A stretch of 62,624 nt of DNA from an uncultured Oscillibacter sp. (GTDB lineage: Bacteria; Bacillota; Clostridia; Oscillospirales; Oscillospiraceae), in the NCBI GenBank assembly GCA_910589315.1, contig CAJUTB010000013.1, forward strand, positions 1 to 62,624. The letters run 5' to 3'. The notes below the pieces were generated by a model, which saw nothing but the letters and a program-made list of their open reading frames with translations, did not search any database and was not told the DNA's origin. Made by a program: the position numbers and the translations under genes. Shown here piece by piece: positions 40,408-49,626 of this stretch (the stretch's first letter is position 1; every line of letters starts with the position of its first letter).

Positions 40408-41744
40408 TCCTCACTCAAACCATCCCTTGGTCCGACTTTTCGGACAAACACAAACGGTACATAAACACCGCAATAGACAGCCGTATCTGCGTGGCGGAGG
40501 GAGCCATCCGCTCCGGCAAGACGATTGATCACTGCATTATTGCCGCAGCACACTTGGAACTCTGCCGGGATAAAATCCACCTTGCCAGCGGCTCTACTAT
40601 TGGAAACGCCAAGCTGAATATCGGCGTGTGCAATGGTTTTGGTCTGGAAGCCCTGTTCCGGGGCCGCTGTAAGTGGGGAAAATACAGGGACAATGAAGCG
40701 CTTTTCCTTTACACGCAGACCGGTGAAAAAATCGTAGTGTTTGCCGGCGGCGGTAAGGCCGACAGCTACAAGCGCATCTTAGGCAACTCTTATGGGTTGT
40801 GGATTGCCACGGAGATTAACGAGCACTACGACAGCGATAACAGCCGTGAGAGCTTCATCAAAGTCGCCTTTGGCCGTCAGGCTGCGGCTCTGGACCCACT
40901 GGTTTTGTGGGACTTGAATCCCTGCAATCCAAATCATAAGATTTACAGCGAGTACATAGACCATTACACCAAAACAAACCTGCCCGGATATCTCTACCAA
41001 CATTTCACAATTGACGATAACCTGGCTATTTCAGATGACCGCCGGGAGGAAATCAAGGCGCAGTATGACCCTAACAGTGTGTGGTATCGCCGGGATATCC
41101 TGGGGGAGCGGTGTGTGGCGGAGGGGCTAATCTACAAGTATTTTGCTAGCAACACCAGCGAATTTCTGATTAACGACCCATTACAATGGTGCCGCGAACG
41201 AAGCAAACGCTTTAGCAAAATCATGATCGGCGTAGACTTTGGCGGGACGAAATCTTACACAGCATTTAAGGCTGTTGGAATTACCTATGACTGCATCGTG
41301 ATTGTGCTGGATGAAGAACATATTGACAGTAATGACCTTGACCCCGATAAGCTCGACTGGGAGTTCTGCGATTTTGTAGAGCGTGTCCAGGAAACCTATG
41401 GTGAATCTCAGACCCGTGCAGACAATGAGGAATCGGTACTTATCCGAGGTTTGCAGAATGCGGTCAGGAAAAAGAGCCTGAGAACAACCGTTTTGAACGC
41501 GAAGAAAATGGAGATAAACAACCGCATTAAGTTGACCATTCGATTAATGAAGCAAAAGCGTCTGTTTGTTTCCCGAAAATGCAAACACATGATAGACGCG
41601 TTTCAGACCGCCGTTTATGATCCGAAAAGCTATGATGATGAGCGGTTGGATGATGGGACAAGCGATATCGACAGCTTAGACGCTTTTGAATATTGCATAG
41701 AACCCTGGTATCAAAAGCTGATAAAGGCGGCTGAAACTCCGTAG
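40404..41744 (+). CDS. Terminase large subunit (ATPase/nuclease)
   Basis: A 446-residue terminase_3 protein. N-terminal ATPase: Walker A GAIRSGKTIDH and LWDLNPCNP after the Walker B region; C-terminal RNase H-like nuclease with GVDFGGTKSYTAF. It pumps DNA into the capsid. ATG 40404 overlaps the DUF551 stop. Confidence 0.95.
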   Translation: MILTQTIPWSDFSDKHKRYINTAIDSRICVAEGAIRSGKTIDHCIIAAAHLELCRDKIHLASGSTIGNAKLNIGVCNGFGLEALFRGRCKWGKYRDNEALFLYTQTGEKIVVFAGGGKADSYKRILGNSYGLWIATEINEHYDSDNSRESFIKVAFGRQAAALDPLVLWDLNPCNPNHKIYSEYIDHYTKTNLPGYLYQHFTIDDNLAISDDRREEIKAQYDPNSVWYRRDILGERCVAEGLIYKYFASNTSEFLINDPLQWCRERSKRFSKIMIGVDFGGTKSYTAFKAVGITYDCIVIVLDEEHIDSNDLDPDKLDWEFCDFVERVQETYGESQTRADNEESVLIRGLQNAVRKKSLRTTVLNAKKMEINNRIKLTIRLMKQKRLFVSRKCKHMIDAFQTAVYDPKSYDDERLDDGTSDIDSLDAFEYCIEPWYQKLIKAAETP

Positions 41745-41786
41745 GTGCCGCCGCAATAACTACCGCAGCAGCAGGAGGGAAGAAAG

Positions 41787-42113
41787 ATGGAGAAAATTGA
41801 AATAAAGCTGAAAGAATGTTGTTTGACCTGTGAATACTATTATCCGGATGGTATTGGAATTGGCTCGTATTGTTCAATTAGCCCGGCAAAACGTGAGATA
41901 AGCTGCTTACATATGCCTGTGTGCTACAAATACACGTGGCGCAAGCTAACTTCCGCTGATGTTATCCGATGCGGAGAATGTCGGTGCTGGCATCCAGATG
42001 GAACATACAGCGTTGACATTGACGGGAGCAAGCAGCAGTATGGCACGTGCGAGTTTACAAATACGGCTTGCAAAGAAAACCATTTTTGTAGTTCTGGAAG
42101 AAAAAGTATGTAA
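41787..42113 (+). CDS. Cys-rich phage protein (zinc-ribbon-like)
   Basis: A 108-residue protein with twelve Cys and several Trp/Tyr, arranged as CCLTCEYYYPDG and RCGECRCWHPDG, two zinc-knuckle-like blocks. It sits between terminase and portal, a place where small late-expressed proteins occur. ATG 41787 follows GGAGGGAAGAA. Function unknown. Confidence 0.7.
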   Translation: MEKIEIKLKECCLTCEYYYPDGIGIGSYCSISPAKREISCLHMPVCYKYTWRKLTSADVIRCGECRCWHPDGTYSVDIDGSKQQYGTCEFTNTACKENHFCSSGRKSM

Positions 42114-42133
42114 GCGAGAGGTGAGCTGCCGAA

Positions 42134-43714
42134 TTGAAGACATACCAGGATTTGATTGACTGCGGACAGGACGAACGATGCCGCATGGACTTTATCCGTT
42201 CGGCGGTGAATGAGCACAAGTCCAGCGACTTGTACAAAACTGCGGTTGACGCGCAGTTGTACTACGAAGGCGAAAACCCAACAATTGCAAAATACGAGAA
42301 GATCATATATGACCTGCAAGGTCGTGCACATGTGGATATGTATGCGGCAAACCATAAGATCAAAAGTAGTCTCTTCACCCGGAATGTGGATCAGCAAAAT
42401 GGGTATCTCCTTGGGAATGGCGTTGCATTCAACGATGCTGAAACAAAAAACAGGCTGGGGACGCAGGAAATCCCGTTTGATCAACAGGTGAGCTATGCGG
42501 CGGAGTACGCCTTGATTGGCGGAGTCTCTTTTGGTTTCTGGAACCTTGACCATATAGATGTTTTCGAGATCACAGAATTTGCACCTCTGTATGATGAAGA
42601 AAACGGCGCGTTAATGTCCGGCATTAGATTTTGGCAAGTGGCGGATGATAAGCCGTTTCGCGCCACGTTGTATGAGCCGGACGGATACACGGACTATATT
42701 CAGCGTCGCGGTGAGGATCTGATGCCGCTTGCACAGGGGAAACGAAAATACCGCGAATTTGTTTCAAGGTCTAAAGTTGACGGGGCAAAGATTTACGGTG
42801 GTGAGAATTATCCATGTTTCCCGGTTGTTCCGCTCCAAAACGATTCCAAATGCCGTTCTGCTATTTGCGGGAAACGAAATACCCTGGACGCTTACGACCT
42901 TGTAAATTCCAACATGGTCAACAATGTCGATGAAGGAAATCTGATTTATTGGATTCTCTCCAACTGCGGCGGTATGGACGATTTGGATGATGCGAAATTT
43001 CTTGAACGTCTGCGAAGGACGCGTGTGGTTCACGCCGACAACGATGAAAACACCACAGTAACGGCACAAACCATTGAGGCGCCGGTTGAGGGAACGATAG
43101 CAAGCAGCGAGACCTTAAGAAATCAGCTTTACGAGGATTTCCAGATGTTCAACGCAGCGGCAGTGTCCGCAGGGAATCAGACTGCGACGGCGATTTGGGC
43201 AACCTATGAGCCGCTTGACCTCAAAACCAACAAGTTTGAGCGGCAGGTTACTAAGTTCATCAACGGGATTTTGAAATTAGCCGGGATAAACGACAAGCCG
43301 TCCTACACGCGGGATAAAATTATCAACAAAACGGAAGAAACCCAAGTCGTTTTGATGGGCGCGGAATACGTAACGCAGGAGTACATTACCAAAAAATTAC
43401 TGACCATCTGGGGAGACACCGACATGGCAGAGGATATTCTCAAGCAGATGGCGGCAGAGGACTTGAACAAGTTTAACGGGGAACTGGACGGTGATGCAGA
43501 GGATATCGCCACGCCAACCGAAGAAGAAGCTATAAACGCTGCCGAGGAAGCCGTAGGCAAAACGCTGAATGGCTCTCAGACGGCAAGCCTGATTTCTGTG
43601 ATTCAGCAGCTTTCAGACGGTAATCTGACGGAAGGACAGGCGGCAAGAATCCTGATGACCGCTATTGGCGTAACGCGTGAAGAAGCCTTGGCAATTATAC
43701 GGGGGGAGGAATGA
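42134..43714 (+). CDS. Portal protein (SPP1 gp6-like)
   Basis: A 526-residue portal of the SPP1/phage_prot_Gp6 family: KIKSSLFTRNVDQQNGYLLGNG, DIFEITEFAPLYD-like region and the helical ASAGNQTATAIWATYEPLDLKTNKFERQ. TTG 42134 is the start, with GAGGTGA 11 bases upstream. The acidic C-terminus (EDIATPTEEEAINAAEEAV) is the crown region. Twelve copies form the DNA entry channel. Confidence 0.93.
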   Translation: MKTYQDLIDCGQDERCRMDFIRSAVNEHKSSDLYKTAVDAQLYYEGENPTIAKYEKIIYDLQGRAHVDMYAANHKIKSSLFTRNVDQQNGYLLGNGVAFNDAETKNRLGTQEIPFDQQVSYAAEYALIGGVSFGFWNLDHIDVFEITEFAPLYDEENGALMSGIRFWQVADDKPFRATLYEPDGYTDYIQRRGEDLMPLAQGKRKYREFVSRSKVDGAKIYGGENYPCFPVVPLQNDSKCRSAICGKRNTLDAYDLVNSNMVNNVDEGNLIYWILSNCGGMDDLDDAKFLERLRRTRVVHADNDENTTVTAQTIEAPVEGTIASSETLRNQLYEDFQMFNAAAVSAGNQTATAIWATYEPLDLKTNKFERQVTKFINGILKLAGINDKPSYTRDKIINKTEETQVVLMGAEYVTQEYITKKLLTIWGDTDMAEDILKQMAAEDLNKFNGELDGDAEDIATPTEEEAINAAEEAVGKTLNGSQTASLISVIQQLSDGNLTEGQAARILMTAIGVTREEALAIIRGEE

Positions 43715-43732
43715 TGGGAGAATACAAAAAGC

Positions 43733-44734
43733 ATGAAACGCCAGCCTGACCTTGCCCACCAGCGCACCGACCAAGAGCTTGCCTCCTTGGAAACGCGCAT
43801 TGCCGCCGAATACCAAAAAGCGGCGGATGAACTGCAAGAGAAAATCGACGCCTATTTTGCGCGGTTCAAGGCGCGGGATGCGGAACAGCTTCAGCTGTTG
43901 CAGGACGGCAAAATTACGCAGCAGCAGTACAAGCAGTGGCGGCTTGCACAGATAGGCCGGGGGAAGCGGTTTGAGGCCCTGCGGGACCGTGTAGCGGAAC
44001 GGATGACCAATGCCAACGAGACCGCCGCCGCCTACATAAATGATCGTACACCCGGCATTTACAGCTTGAACCGCAACTACGCAGCCTATACCATTGAGCG
44101 GCAAGTAGGGGCAGAAGTGGGTTTTGATCTATGGGACGAACAAACTGTCCGCCGTCTTCTGGTGGAACAACCGGACCTGATGCCCTACTACCCGCCAAAA
44201 CGAGCTGTGAAACGTGGTATCGACCTGAAATGGGGGAAACAGCAGATCACCGCTCAGATTACCAGCGGAATTTTGCAAGGAGAAAGCATCAAGCATCTGG
44301 CGGACCGTCTGCAAAAGAATATTCCCAACATGAACCGCACCAGCGCAATCCGGGCCGCCCGAACCGCAGTCACAGGAGCGCAAAACGCCGGTAGAATTGA
44401 TAGCTATATATGGGCAGAAGAAATGGGAATCCGGCTGAAAAAACGATGGCTTGCCACGCTTGACAGTCGTACACGACACGCACACGCCGCTTTGGATGGG
44501 CAGACGCAAGATGCAGAAAAGCCGTTTGAATCAGAACTTGGAGAGATTATGTTCCCCGGCGACCCGGCGGCAGACCCTGCAAATGTATATAATTGCCGTT
44601 GTACTTTGATTGCTGATGTAGAGGGAGTTGATACAAGTGATGCTCTGCGGCGTGACAGATGGGGCGTGTTGCCGGATATGACGTTTGCTCAATGGGAGAA
44701 TCACAAACGCGGGGAGGGATATTTGCAAAGATGA
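43733..44734 (+). CDS. Minor capsid protein (SPP1 gp7/Mu F-like)
   Basis: A 333-residue head protein with the Mu F-like ending HAALDGQTQDAEKPFES and PADPANVYNCRCTLIADVEGV, the C-x-C block of the family. Its N-terminal 120 residues are a long coiled region. It follows the portal by 18 bp, the usual order. Enters the head with the DNA. Confidence 0.92.
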   Translation: MKRQPDLAHQRTDQELASLETRIAAEYQKAADELQEKIDAYFARFKARDAEQLQLLQDGKITQQQYKQWRLAQIGRGKRFEALRDRVAERMTNANETAAAYINDRTPGIYSLNRNYAAYTIERQVGAEVGFDLWDEQTVRRLLVEQPDLMPYYPPKRAVKRGIDLKWGKQQITAQITSGILQGESIKHLADRLQKNIPNMNRTSAIRAARTAVTGAQNAGRIDSYIWAEEMGIRLKKRWLATLDSRTRHAHAALDGQTQDAEKPFESELGEIMFPGDPAADPANVYNCRCTLIADVEGVDTSDALRRDRWGVLPDMTFAQWENHKRGEGYLQR

Positions 44735-45132
44735 ATGTTGACATTGAATTGACAGACAACAGCAATCTGGCGAGGAGAGAACTGGAAGCCGCCTGCATTC
44801 GCGCATTAGAAAAATGCGGATTGGTAGCAGAAGGATATGCCAAACGCCTTTGCCCGGTTGATACGGGGAATCTCCGCAATAGTATTACACACCTGGTCGA
44901 CATCAGTGAATTGCTATGCCGTATCGGGACAAACAGCGAATATGCCGCCTATGTGGAGCTGGGCACTGGAAAATATTACCCTGGCGGCCGTCAAACGCCC
45001 TGGGTCTACCAGGATGCAAAGGGCAAATGGCACCTGACCTACGGCCAGCGGGCGCAGCCATATCTGAAACCTGCGGTTGCGGACCATGTGCCGCAGTACA
45101 AAGACATTATCGAGAGAGAACTGCATGGATGA
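44731..45132 (+). CDS. HK97 gp10-like protein
   Basis: A 133-residue protein with the gp10 signature LCPVDTGNLRNSI and VELGTGKYYPGG, as in HK97 tail-completion proteins. Here it precedes the scaffold, an arrangement often seen in related Clostridia phages. ATG 44731 overlaps the previous stop by four bases. Confidence 0.9.
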   Translation: MNVDIELTDNSNLARRELEAACIRALEKCGLVAEGYAKRLCPVDTGNLRNSITHLVDISELLCRIGTNSEYAAYVELGTGKYYPGGRQTPWVYQDAKGKWHLTYGQRAQPYLKPAVADHVPQYKDIIERELHG

Positions 45133-45358
45133 AAAAACTGTCAAGGCAGCAGAATCCATTCTCGCAAAAGGCGACCGTGTGGAGCTGATACCAATTAAGG
45201 GCGGCGTAAAGGTCGTACGGGTGAGGCGGGAGGAAGTGAAACTGCCGGATTGCCTGTCATGTAAGACATGGAACCAATGCATATCTGCCGCGCAAGAAGG
45301 CAGGTTAATAAGGTGCATATCTTTTGGGTATGTGCAGAAGCATATCCAAACAAAGTGA
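45125..45358 (+). CDS. Small phage protein (77 aa), unknown function
   Basis: MDEKTVKAAESILAKGDRVE and KGGVKVVRVRREEVKLPD make a beta-type N-terminus; the C-terminus has C-x2-C and C-x-C patterns (CLSCKTWNQC). It overlaps the gp10-like gene by eight bases. Found in similar loci without an assigned function. Confidence 0.7.
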   Translation: MDEKTVKAAESILAKGDRVELIPIKGGVKVVRVRREEVKLPDCLSCKTWNQCISAAQEGRLIRCISFGYVQKHIQTK

Positions 45359-45528
45359 ATACGGTTTGCCGCCGGTAAGCGTTCCGGCGGAACGTCCGAG
45401 CGTGGACATTCATTCCAGACATGGAGTGAGTGCCCACGCTTTTTCTTTTGGTAAAACACGCGAAGCACCGCGGTTTTATACAACGTTCGCCCCCAAAGAA
45501 CCGGGGCCAAAGAAAAGGAGAACGAATT

Positions 45529-46134
45529 ATGGCATTAACAAGGAAATTTTTGAAGGCACTGGAAATCGAGGGTGACAAAGCGGATCAGATTATTGAGGCC
45601 CACACGGAAACCCTTGACGGCCTGAAAGCCAGCCTTGACGCGGCACAGGCCGACGCAGGCAGGCTGCCGGAAATCCAGAAGCAGTTGGAGGCGGCGCAGG
45701 CGGACTTGGAAGCTGTGAAGAAAGACAGTTTCAAGGTGAAATATGAGGCAATCAAAGAGGATTTTGAGTCCTACAAGGCTGAACAGGCCAAAAAGGAGGC
45801 CCATACCGCGAAAGAAACCGCTTACCGCGCGCTCCTGAAAGCGGCGGGAATCAGCGAAAAGCGCATTGACTCGGTACTGCGCGTCAGCGACGTGGACGGT
45901 GTGGAACTCACCGGCAAGGGAGAGATCAAGGGCGCAGACACACTGACCGCCTCCATCAAGGAGGAGTGGGCGGACTTCATCGAAACCACCGAGGTTAAAG
46001 GCGCGGCGACGCCAACCCCGCCCGCCAACACTGGCGGCAGCACACTGACCGCAGAAGACATTATGAACATCAGGGATACCGAGGAACGTCAGAAAGCAAT
46101 GTTTGAACACGCTGACCTTTTCGGTCTCGAATGA
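45529..46134 (+). CDS. Scaffold protein (Phage_GP20-like)
   Basis: A 201-residue coiled-coil scaffold: MALTRKFLKALEIEGDKADQI, then heptads LDGLKASLDAAQADAGRLPEIQKQLEAAQADLEAV. It guides assembly of the procapsid and is then lost. The 170 bp before it have no gene and only a short stem. ATG 45529 follows AAGGAGAACGAATT. The major capsid gene follows. Confidence 0.9.
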   Translation: MALTRKFLKALEIEGDKADQIIEAHTETLDGLKASLDAAQADAGRLPEIQKQLEAAQADLEAVKKDSFKVKYEAIKEDFESYKAEQAKKEAHTAKETAYRALLKAAGISEKRIDSVLRVSDVDGVELTGKGEIKGADTLTASIKEEWADFIETTEVKGAATPTPPANTGGSTLTAEDIMNIRDTEERQKAMFEHADLFGLE

Positions 46135-46147
46135 AAAGGAGTACATT

Positions 46148-47074
46148 ATGGCAGCTGAAATCAACCTTATCACACAAGAAAAAATGAAAAAAGTCCGCGA
46201 GGTGGATTTTGTCCGGCAGTTCCAGCACAAAAGTCTTGCAAAGCTGCTGGAAGTTCTGGGCGTTACCCGGAAAATCCCCATGATGGAAGGTACTACCATG
46301 TACTATTACACAACCACTGGGGAGCTTCAGAGCGGAAAGGTAGCCGAGGGTGAAATCATCCCTTTGAGTCAGTATGAGACTGAAAAGACAAAGATTGGAG
46401 AAATCACGCTGGACAAATGGCGGAAAGCGGCCAGCGCGGAAGCCATTAAGAAGTCTGGATATACCGCCGCAGTCCGGGACACGGATACAGCGCTGCTACG
46501 GGATGTCCAGGTGAGCGTGCGTAAAAACCTATTTGATTTTCTGAATGGGGCAATCACAAACTCCACTCCGGTATCCGGGGATGGTTTGCAGGCTGCGCTT
46601 GCCGCCGCATGGGGCCAGCTTCAGGTCAAATTTGAGGACGACACCACCCAGGCGGTGTACTTCCTCAATCCACTGGATGTTTCCGAATATTTGGCGTCCG
46701 CCAATGTCACAACGCAGACCGCTTTCGGAATGAACTATATCGAGGATTTTCTGGGCCTGGGTACCGTGATCATTTCCGCCCGCATCACAAAGGGGACTTT
46801 TGTAGCCACGGCGAAGGAAAATTTCATCATGTACTACCTGACCATGAATGGGGACGTGGCATCCGCCTTTGGCCTGACAGCCGATGAGTTGGGACTGATC
46901 GGCATCAACAGCGGCTACCGCAACGAGGAGCGGGCCCAGATCGAAAGCCTCGTTATGAGCGGTATTCAGATCCTGGTGGAGTACGCGGAGGGCGTTGTGA
47001 AGGGCACCATCGGCGGTTCCGCTGGTGCCAGTGCAGAACCCGCCGCCGCGCCGGCAAAGGCTGCAAGCAAGTAA
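46148..47074 (+). CDS. Major capsid protein (HK97 fold)
   Basis: A 308-residue capsid protein. Characteristic blocks: TMYYYTTTGELQSGKVAEGEIIPLSQYETEKTKIGEITLDKW (N-arm and E-loop), YFLNPLDVSEYL and the P-domain end. The C-terminal tail is Ala/Pro/Lys-rich (GGSAGASAEPAAAPAKAASK). ATG 46148 is preceded by AAGGAGTACATT. No separate protease is seen, so maturation cleavage is probably absent. Confidence 0.92.
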   Translation: MAAEINLITQEKMKKVREVDFVRQFQHKSLAKLLEVLGVTRKIPMMEGTTMYYYTTTGELQSGKVAEGEIIPLSQYETEKTKIGEITLDKWRKAASAEAIKKSGYTAAVRDTDTALLRDVQVSVRKNLFDFLNGAITNSTPVSGDGLQAALAAAWGQLQVKFEDDTTQAVYFLNPLDVSEYLASANVTTQTAFGMNYIEDFLGLGTVIISARITKGTFVATAKENFIMYYLTMNGDVASAFGLTADELGLIGINSGYRNEERAQIESLVMSGIQILVEYAEGVVKGTIGGSAGASAEPAAAPAKAASK

Positions 47075-47089
47075 GAAAGGGGAATGGAT

Positions 47090-47335
47090 ATGGAACTCAA
47101 AGACACAATTTCCATGATGGAGAGCTCCGACTATAAAGAGCGGTTCAAGGCCGAGTACAACCAGCTTGCTATCCGGTTCGAGAAACTGAACGCGATGCTG
47201 GACAAGTGGGACGCTGGCACGCTCACATTTACGTCAACCTGCCCGAGAAGCATCTACAACATTCAGATTCGGGCAATGGCCGACTATCTGGCTGCGCTTG
47301 AGGCGCGGGCGGTCATGGAGAGCGTAAGCCTGTAA
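47090..47335 (+). CDS. crAss001_48-related small phage protein
   Basis: A protein of about 81 residues (ATG 47090; ATG 47084 is also possible). The first half, MESSDYKERFKAEYNQLAIRFEKL, follows a short family motif known from gut phages, where the Arg/Glu-rich helix is followed by a compact core. It stands between capsid and head-tail genes. No function known. Confidence 0.7.
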   Translation: MELKDTISMMESSDYKERFKAEYNQLAIRFEKLNAMLDKWDAGTLTFTSTCPRSIYNIQIRAMADYLAALEARAVMESVSL

Positions 47336-47351
47336 GAAAGGAGAAGGCGTG

Positions 47352-47783
47352 ATGCTGGAACAGGTCTTGATACATATTCACAACTGGTTTCAGGTGGACA
47401 TTTCTCCCGGAACTTACACCATCCAGGACAGCGGCATCACGCTTCCCTTCCTCCAGGACGGCCAGTATTTCCGCATCTGCGGCAGCGTGTTCAACGACGG
47501 CCTGCACCAGTATGGCCCAGCTATGGAGCTTTTACAGGATGAAACTTTCACGGGAGCCGTCTGGGCACTGGCTGTCCCAAAAGCGGTTGTTGAGCTGTCC
47601 GAAGAAATTGCCGCGTGGCAGGAGAAGTACGGCGCGGTCCTTGACAGCCCCTATACCTCAGAATCATTCGGCGGCTATTCCTACAGCAAGGCCAGCGGCG
47701 CGGGGGATTCTACCGGTTCCGGCGGCTGGCAGGCGGCATTCCGTGCGCGGCTGAATCCGTATAGAAAGTTGAGGGAGATTTAA
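47352..47783 (+). CDS. Head-tail adaptor protein
   Basis: A 143-residue protein placed where SPP1 gp15-like adaptors lie. The N-terminal IHIHNWFQVDISPGTYTIQDS and the helical block VVELSEEIAAWQEKYG match phage proteins of this position. ATG 47352 lies after AAAGGAGAAGG. The C-terminal Gly/Ser-rich region is flexible (GYSYSKASGAGDSTGSGGW). Confidence 0.72.
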   Translation: MLEQVLIHIHNWFQVDISPGTYTIQDSGITLPFLQDGQYFRICGSVFNDGLHQYGPAMELLQDETFTGAVWALAVPKAVVELSEEIAAWQEKYGAVLDSPYTSESFGGYSYSKASGAGDSTGSGGWQAAFRARLNPYRKLREI

Positions 47784-47785
47784 CC

Positions 47786-47965
47786 ATGAAAAGCATTTGC
47801 GAAATGTGCAGCAAAGACCATATGGACTATGTCCGGGTGGCACTTGCAATCGAAACACTTGCCTATCATAACAAAAATTATCTGTGGACAGGTGATAACT
47901 GCAAGCTAAGTGAAGAAATTCAAGCATTGCTTACCGATGCGCTGAAAAAGGAGTCCGAAAAATGA
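47786..47965 (+). CDS. Small phage protein (59 aa), unknown function
   Basis: ATG 47786 after GGGAGATTTAACC; the product MKSICEMCSKDHMDYVRVAL starts with a C-x2-C motif and continues as a helix to EALKKESEK-like ending. It overlaps the next gene by four bases, so it is translated in the head-tail operon. Confidence 0.65.
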   Translation: MKSICEMCSKDHMDYVRVALAIETLAYHNKNYLWTGDNCKLSEEIQALLTDALKKESEK

Positions 47966-48312
47966 GCCTTTTACGAGAGTACATGGAACCCTGCCAGCTG
48001 ATTGAGAAGAAACGCGTCCCGGACGGCGAGGGCGGCTTTATCACCAGCTGGGCGGACGGGGCGGAGTTCAAGGCCGCTGTGGTCTGCGACACCTCCATGC
48101 AAGCAAGGACGGCGGAGAAGCAGGGTGTCACCAGCCTCTATACTGTCACCTGTGAGCCCAACGCAAAGTTGGAGTATCATGACGTGTTCCGCCGCCTGTC
48201 CGACGTCAAGATTTTCCGCGTCACCAGCGACGGGGACGATGTGCAGACGCCGCCCATGGCCACATTTCAGTTTTCCCAGGTGACGGCGGAGGAATGGGAG
48301 CTGCCACGATGA
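47962..48312 (+). CDS. Head-tail joining/stopper protein
   Basis: A 116-residue protein, MSLLREYMEPCQLIEKKRVP, with the beta-rich body (FKAAVVCDTSMQARTAEKQG and TYTVTCEPNAKLEYHDVF-like) of SPP1 gp16-like/HCP3 stoppers. It overlaps both neighbours. Structural role is from position and pattern. Confidence 0.8.
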   Translation: MSLLREYMEPCQLIEKKRVPDGEGGFITSWADGAEFKAAVVCDTSMQARTAEKQGVTSLYTVTCEPNAKLEYHDVFRRLSDVKIFRVTSDGDDVQTPPMATFQFSQVTAEEWELPR

Positions 48313-48659
48313 CAATCAACATTTTGGAGACTGAGTACACCATCATGTTCAAAAATGATGAAGAAGTATGTGCCGCGATGAATGTTCAGGTTGGAGAGTG
48401 TGGCGGATACTGTAGTGCGGCGGCTAAAGAGATTGTTATTGCAAACCTCAATACAATAACCGATTCTGAGACCGAAAAAGACGCAGTTAAACGGGATAAT
48501 ATTCGGCATGAGATTGTACATGCGTTTTTTAACGAGAGCGGCCTATCTGATAATTCAAATATGGTAGCGTGCTGGGCAAAAAACGAGGAAATGGTGGACT
48601 GGATTGCTCTGCAAGGCCCGAAAACCTACAAGGCGTGGCAGGAGGCGGGAGCATTATGA
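48309..48659 (+). CDS. Zincin-like metalloprotease-type protein
   Basis: A 116-residue protein with HEIVH (His67, Glu68, His71) in RHEIVHAFFNES, the HExxH zinc motif. A third ligand could be the Glu pair in NEEMVDWIA. The N-terminus ILETEYTIMFKNDEEV is a short beta part. It lies between head-tail genes, translated by overlap on both sides, so it is expressed late. A role as protease is only inferred; other phages carry small zincins of this type. Confidence 0.75.
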   Translation: MTINILETEYTIMFKNDEEVCAAMNVQVGECGGYCSAAAKEIVIANLNTITDSETEKDAVKRDNIRHEIVHAFFNESGLSDNSNMVACWAKNEEMVDWIALQGPKTYKAWQEAGAL

Positions 48660-49015
48660 CCAAAGCCGCCGCTCTCCATCAGTTCTTTTCCTCTTTCGGT
48701 CTATCGGCCTATGCAGCCACGGACGTTCCGGACGACGCCGTCCTGCCCTATCTGGTCTATGAGTTCGCCGTCGGGGCCTATGAGGACACCACATACCCAA
48801 CGGTGGACCTGTACTACCACAGCGAAAGCAACGTCCACATTAACGCCAAGGCACAGGAGATATCAGACCGCTGCCACAACGGCGCGGCCATCCGGTTTGA
48901 CACCGGCGGCGCGATGCTCTACTGCGGGCCCTGGCAAGGGTTACGGGATGAAGTAAGCGATATGATTAAACGCCGCCGCAGTAATTTTACAATTCATTGG
49001 GTGTCAAACACCTGA
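48656..49015 (+). CDS. Tail completion protein
   Basis: A 119-residue protein, MTKAAALHQFFSSFGLSAYA, with the DVPDDAVLPYLVYEFAVGAY pattern of tail terminator proteins (gp17-like). It follows the stopper region and precedes the tail tube gene, its usual place. ATG 48656 overlaps the zincin stop. Confidence 0.82.
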   Translation: MTKAAALHQFFSSFGLSAYAATDVPDDAVLPYLVYEFAVGAYEDTTYPTVDLYYHSESNVHINAKAQEISDRCHNGAAIRFDTGGAMLYCGPWQGLRDEVSDMIKRRRSNFTIHWVSNT

Positions 49016-49038
49016 AAAACAAAGAAAGGAAGTGCACA

Positions 49039-49626
49039 ATGGGTGCTTTCACGAGAATCCCCGCGGATACATTTGAGCAAATTCAGACAAACGCTGGAAT
49101 ATTGCTTTACAATTTCGATCCTGCGAATCCCACTGTAAAAGATGAGGATATTATCTGCCCAACCACAGGGGGCGTTAACGCACGATGTGTGCCCACATAT
49201 TCGGACCTTGGTGAGGATGTAGACAACTGTCCTGCAAACCTCCTCGAGCTGAAAAACGTGGACAGCTGGGATTGCGGCTTGGAATTCACAAGCCTGGGCA
49301 CATCTCCAAAATCCATTCGGCTTGCGTTGGGCGCGGCGGATATCGACAGCAATGATCCAACACACATCATCCCCCGGCGGATGCTGAAAGTCACCGACGC
49401 GCAGGATGTTTGGTGGGTTGGCGACCGGGCGGATGGCGGCATGGTCGCCATATGCGTGCGAAAAGCCTTATCTACCAGCGGATTTTCGCTTCAGACCACC
49501 AAAAACGGAAAGGGCAACACCTCCGTGAACCTGACAGGGCATGTCACGGTAGATACACAAGACCACGTACCTATGGAATTTTACAGCACAGGGCCGGTTC
49601 AGTCCGGCAGCGGGGAGGAAATTTGA
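49039..49626 (+). CDS. Major tail (tube) protein
   Basis: A 195-residue protein: MGAFTRIPADTFEQIQTNAG, then a beta-sandwich body with WDCGLEFTSLGTSPKSIRLALGAAD and an end SGEEI. Length and position (before the tail chaperone genes) are those of the siphovirus tail tube protein. ATG 49039 follows AAAGGAAGTGCACA. Confidence 0.88.
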   Translation: MGAFTRIPADTFEQIQTNAGILLYNFDPANPTVKDEDIICPTTGGVNARCVPTYSDLGEDVDNCPANLLELKNVDSWDCGLEFTSLGTSPKSIRLALGAADIDSNDPTHIIPRRMLKVTDAQDVWWVGDRADGGMVAICVRKALSTSGFSLQTTKNGKGNTSVNLTGHVTVDTQDHVPMEFYSTGPVQSGSGEEI

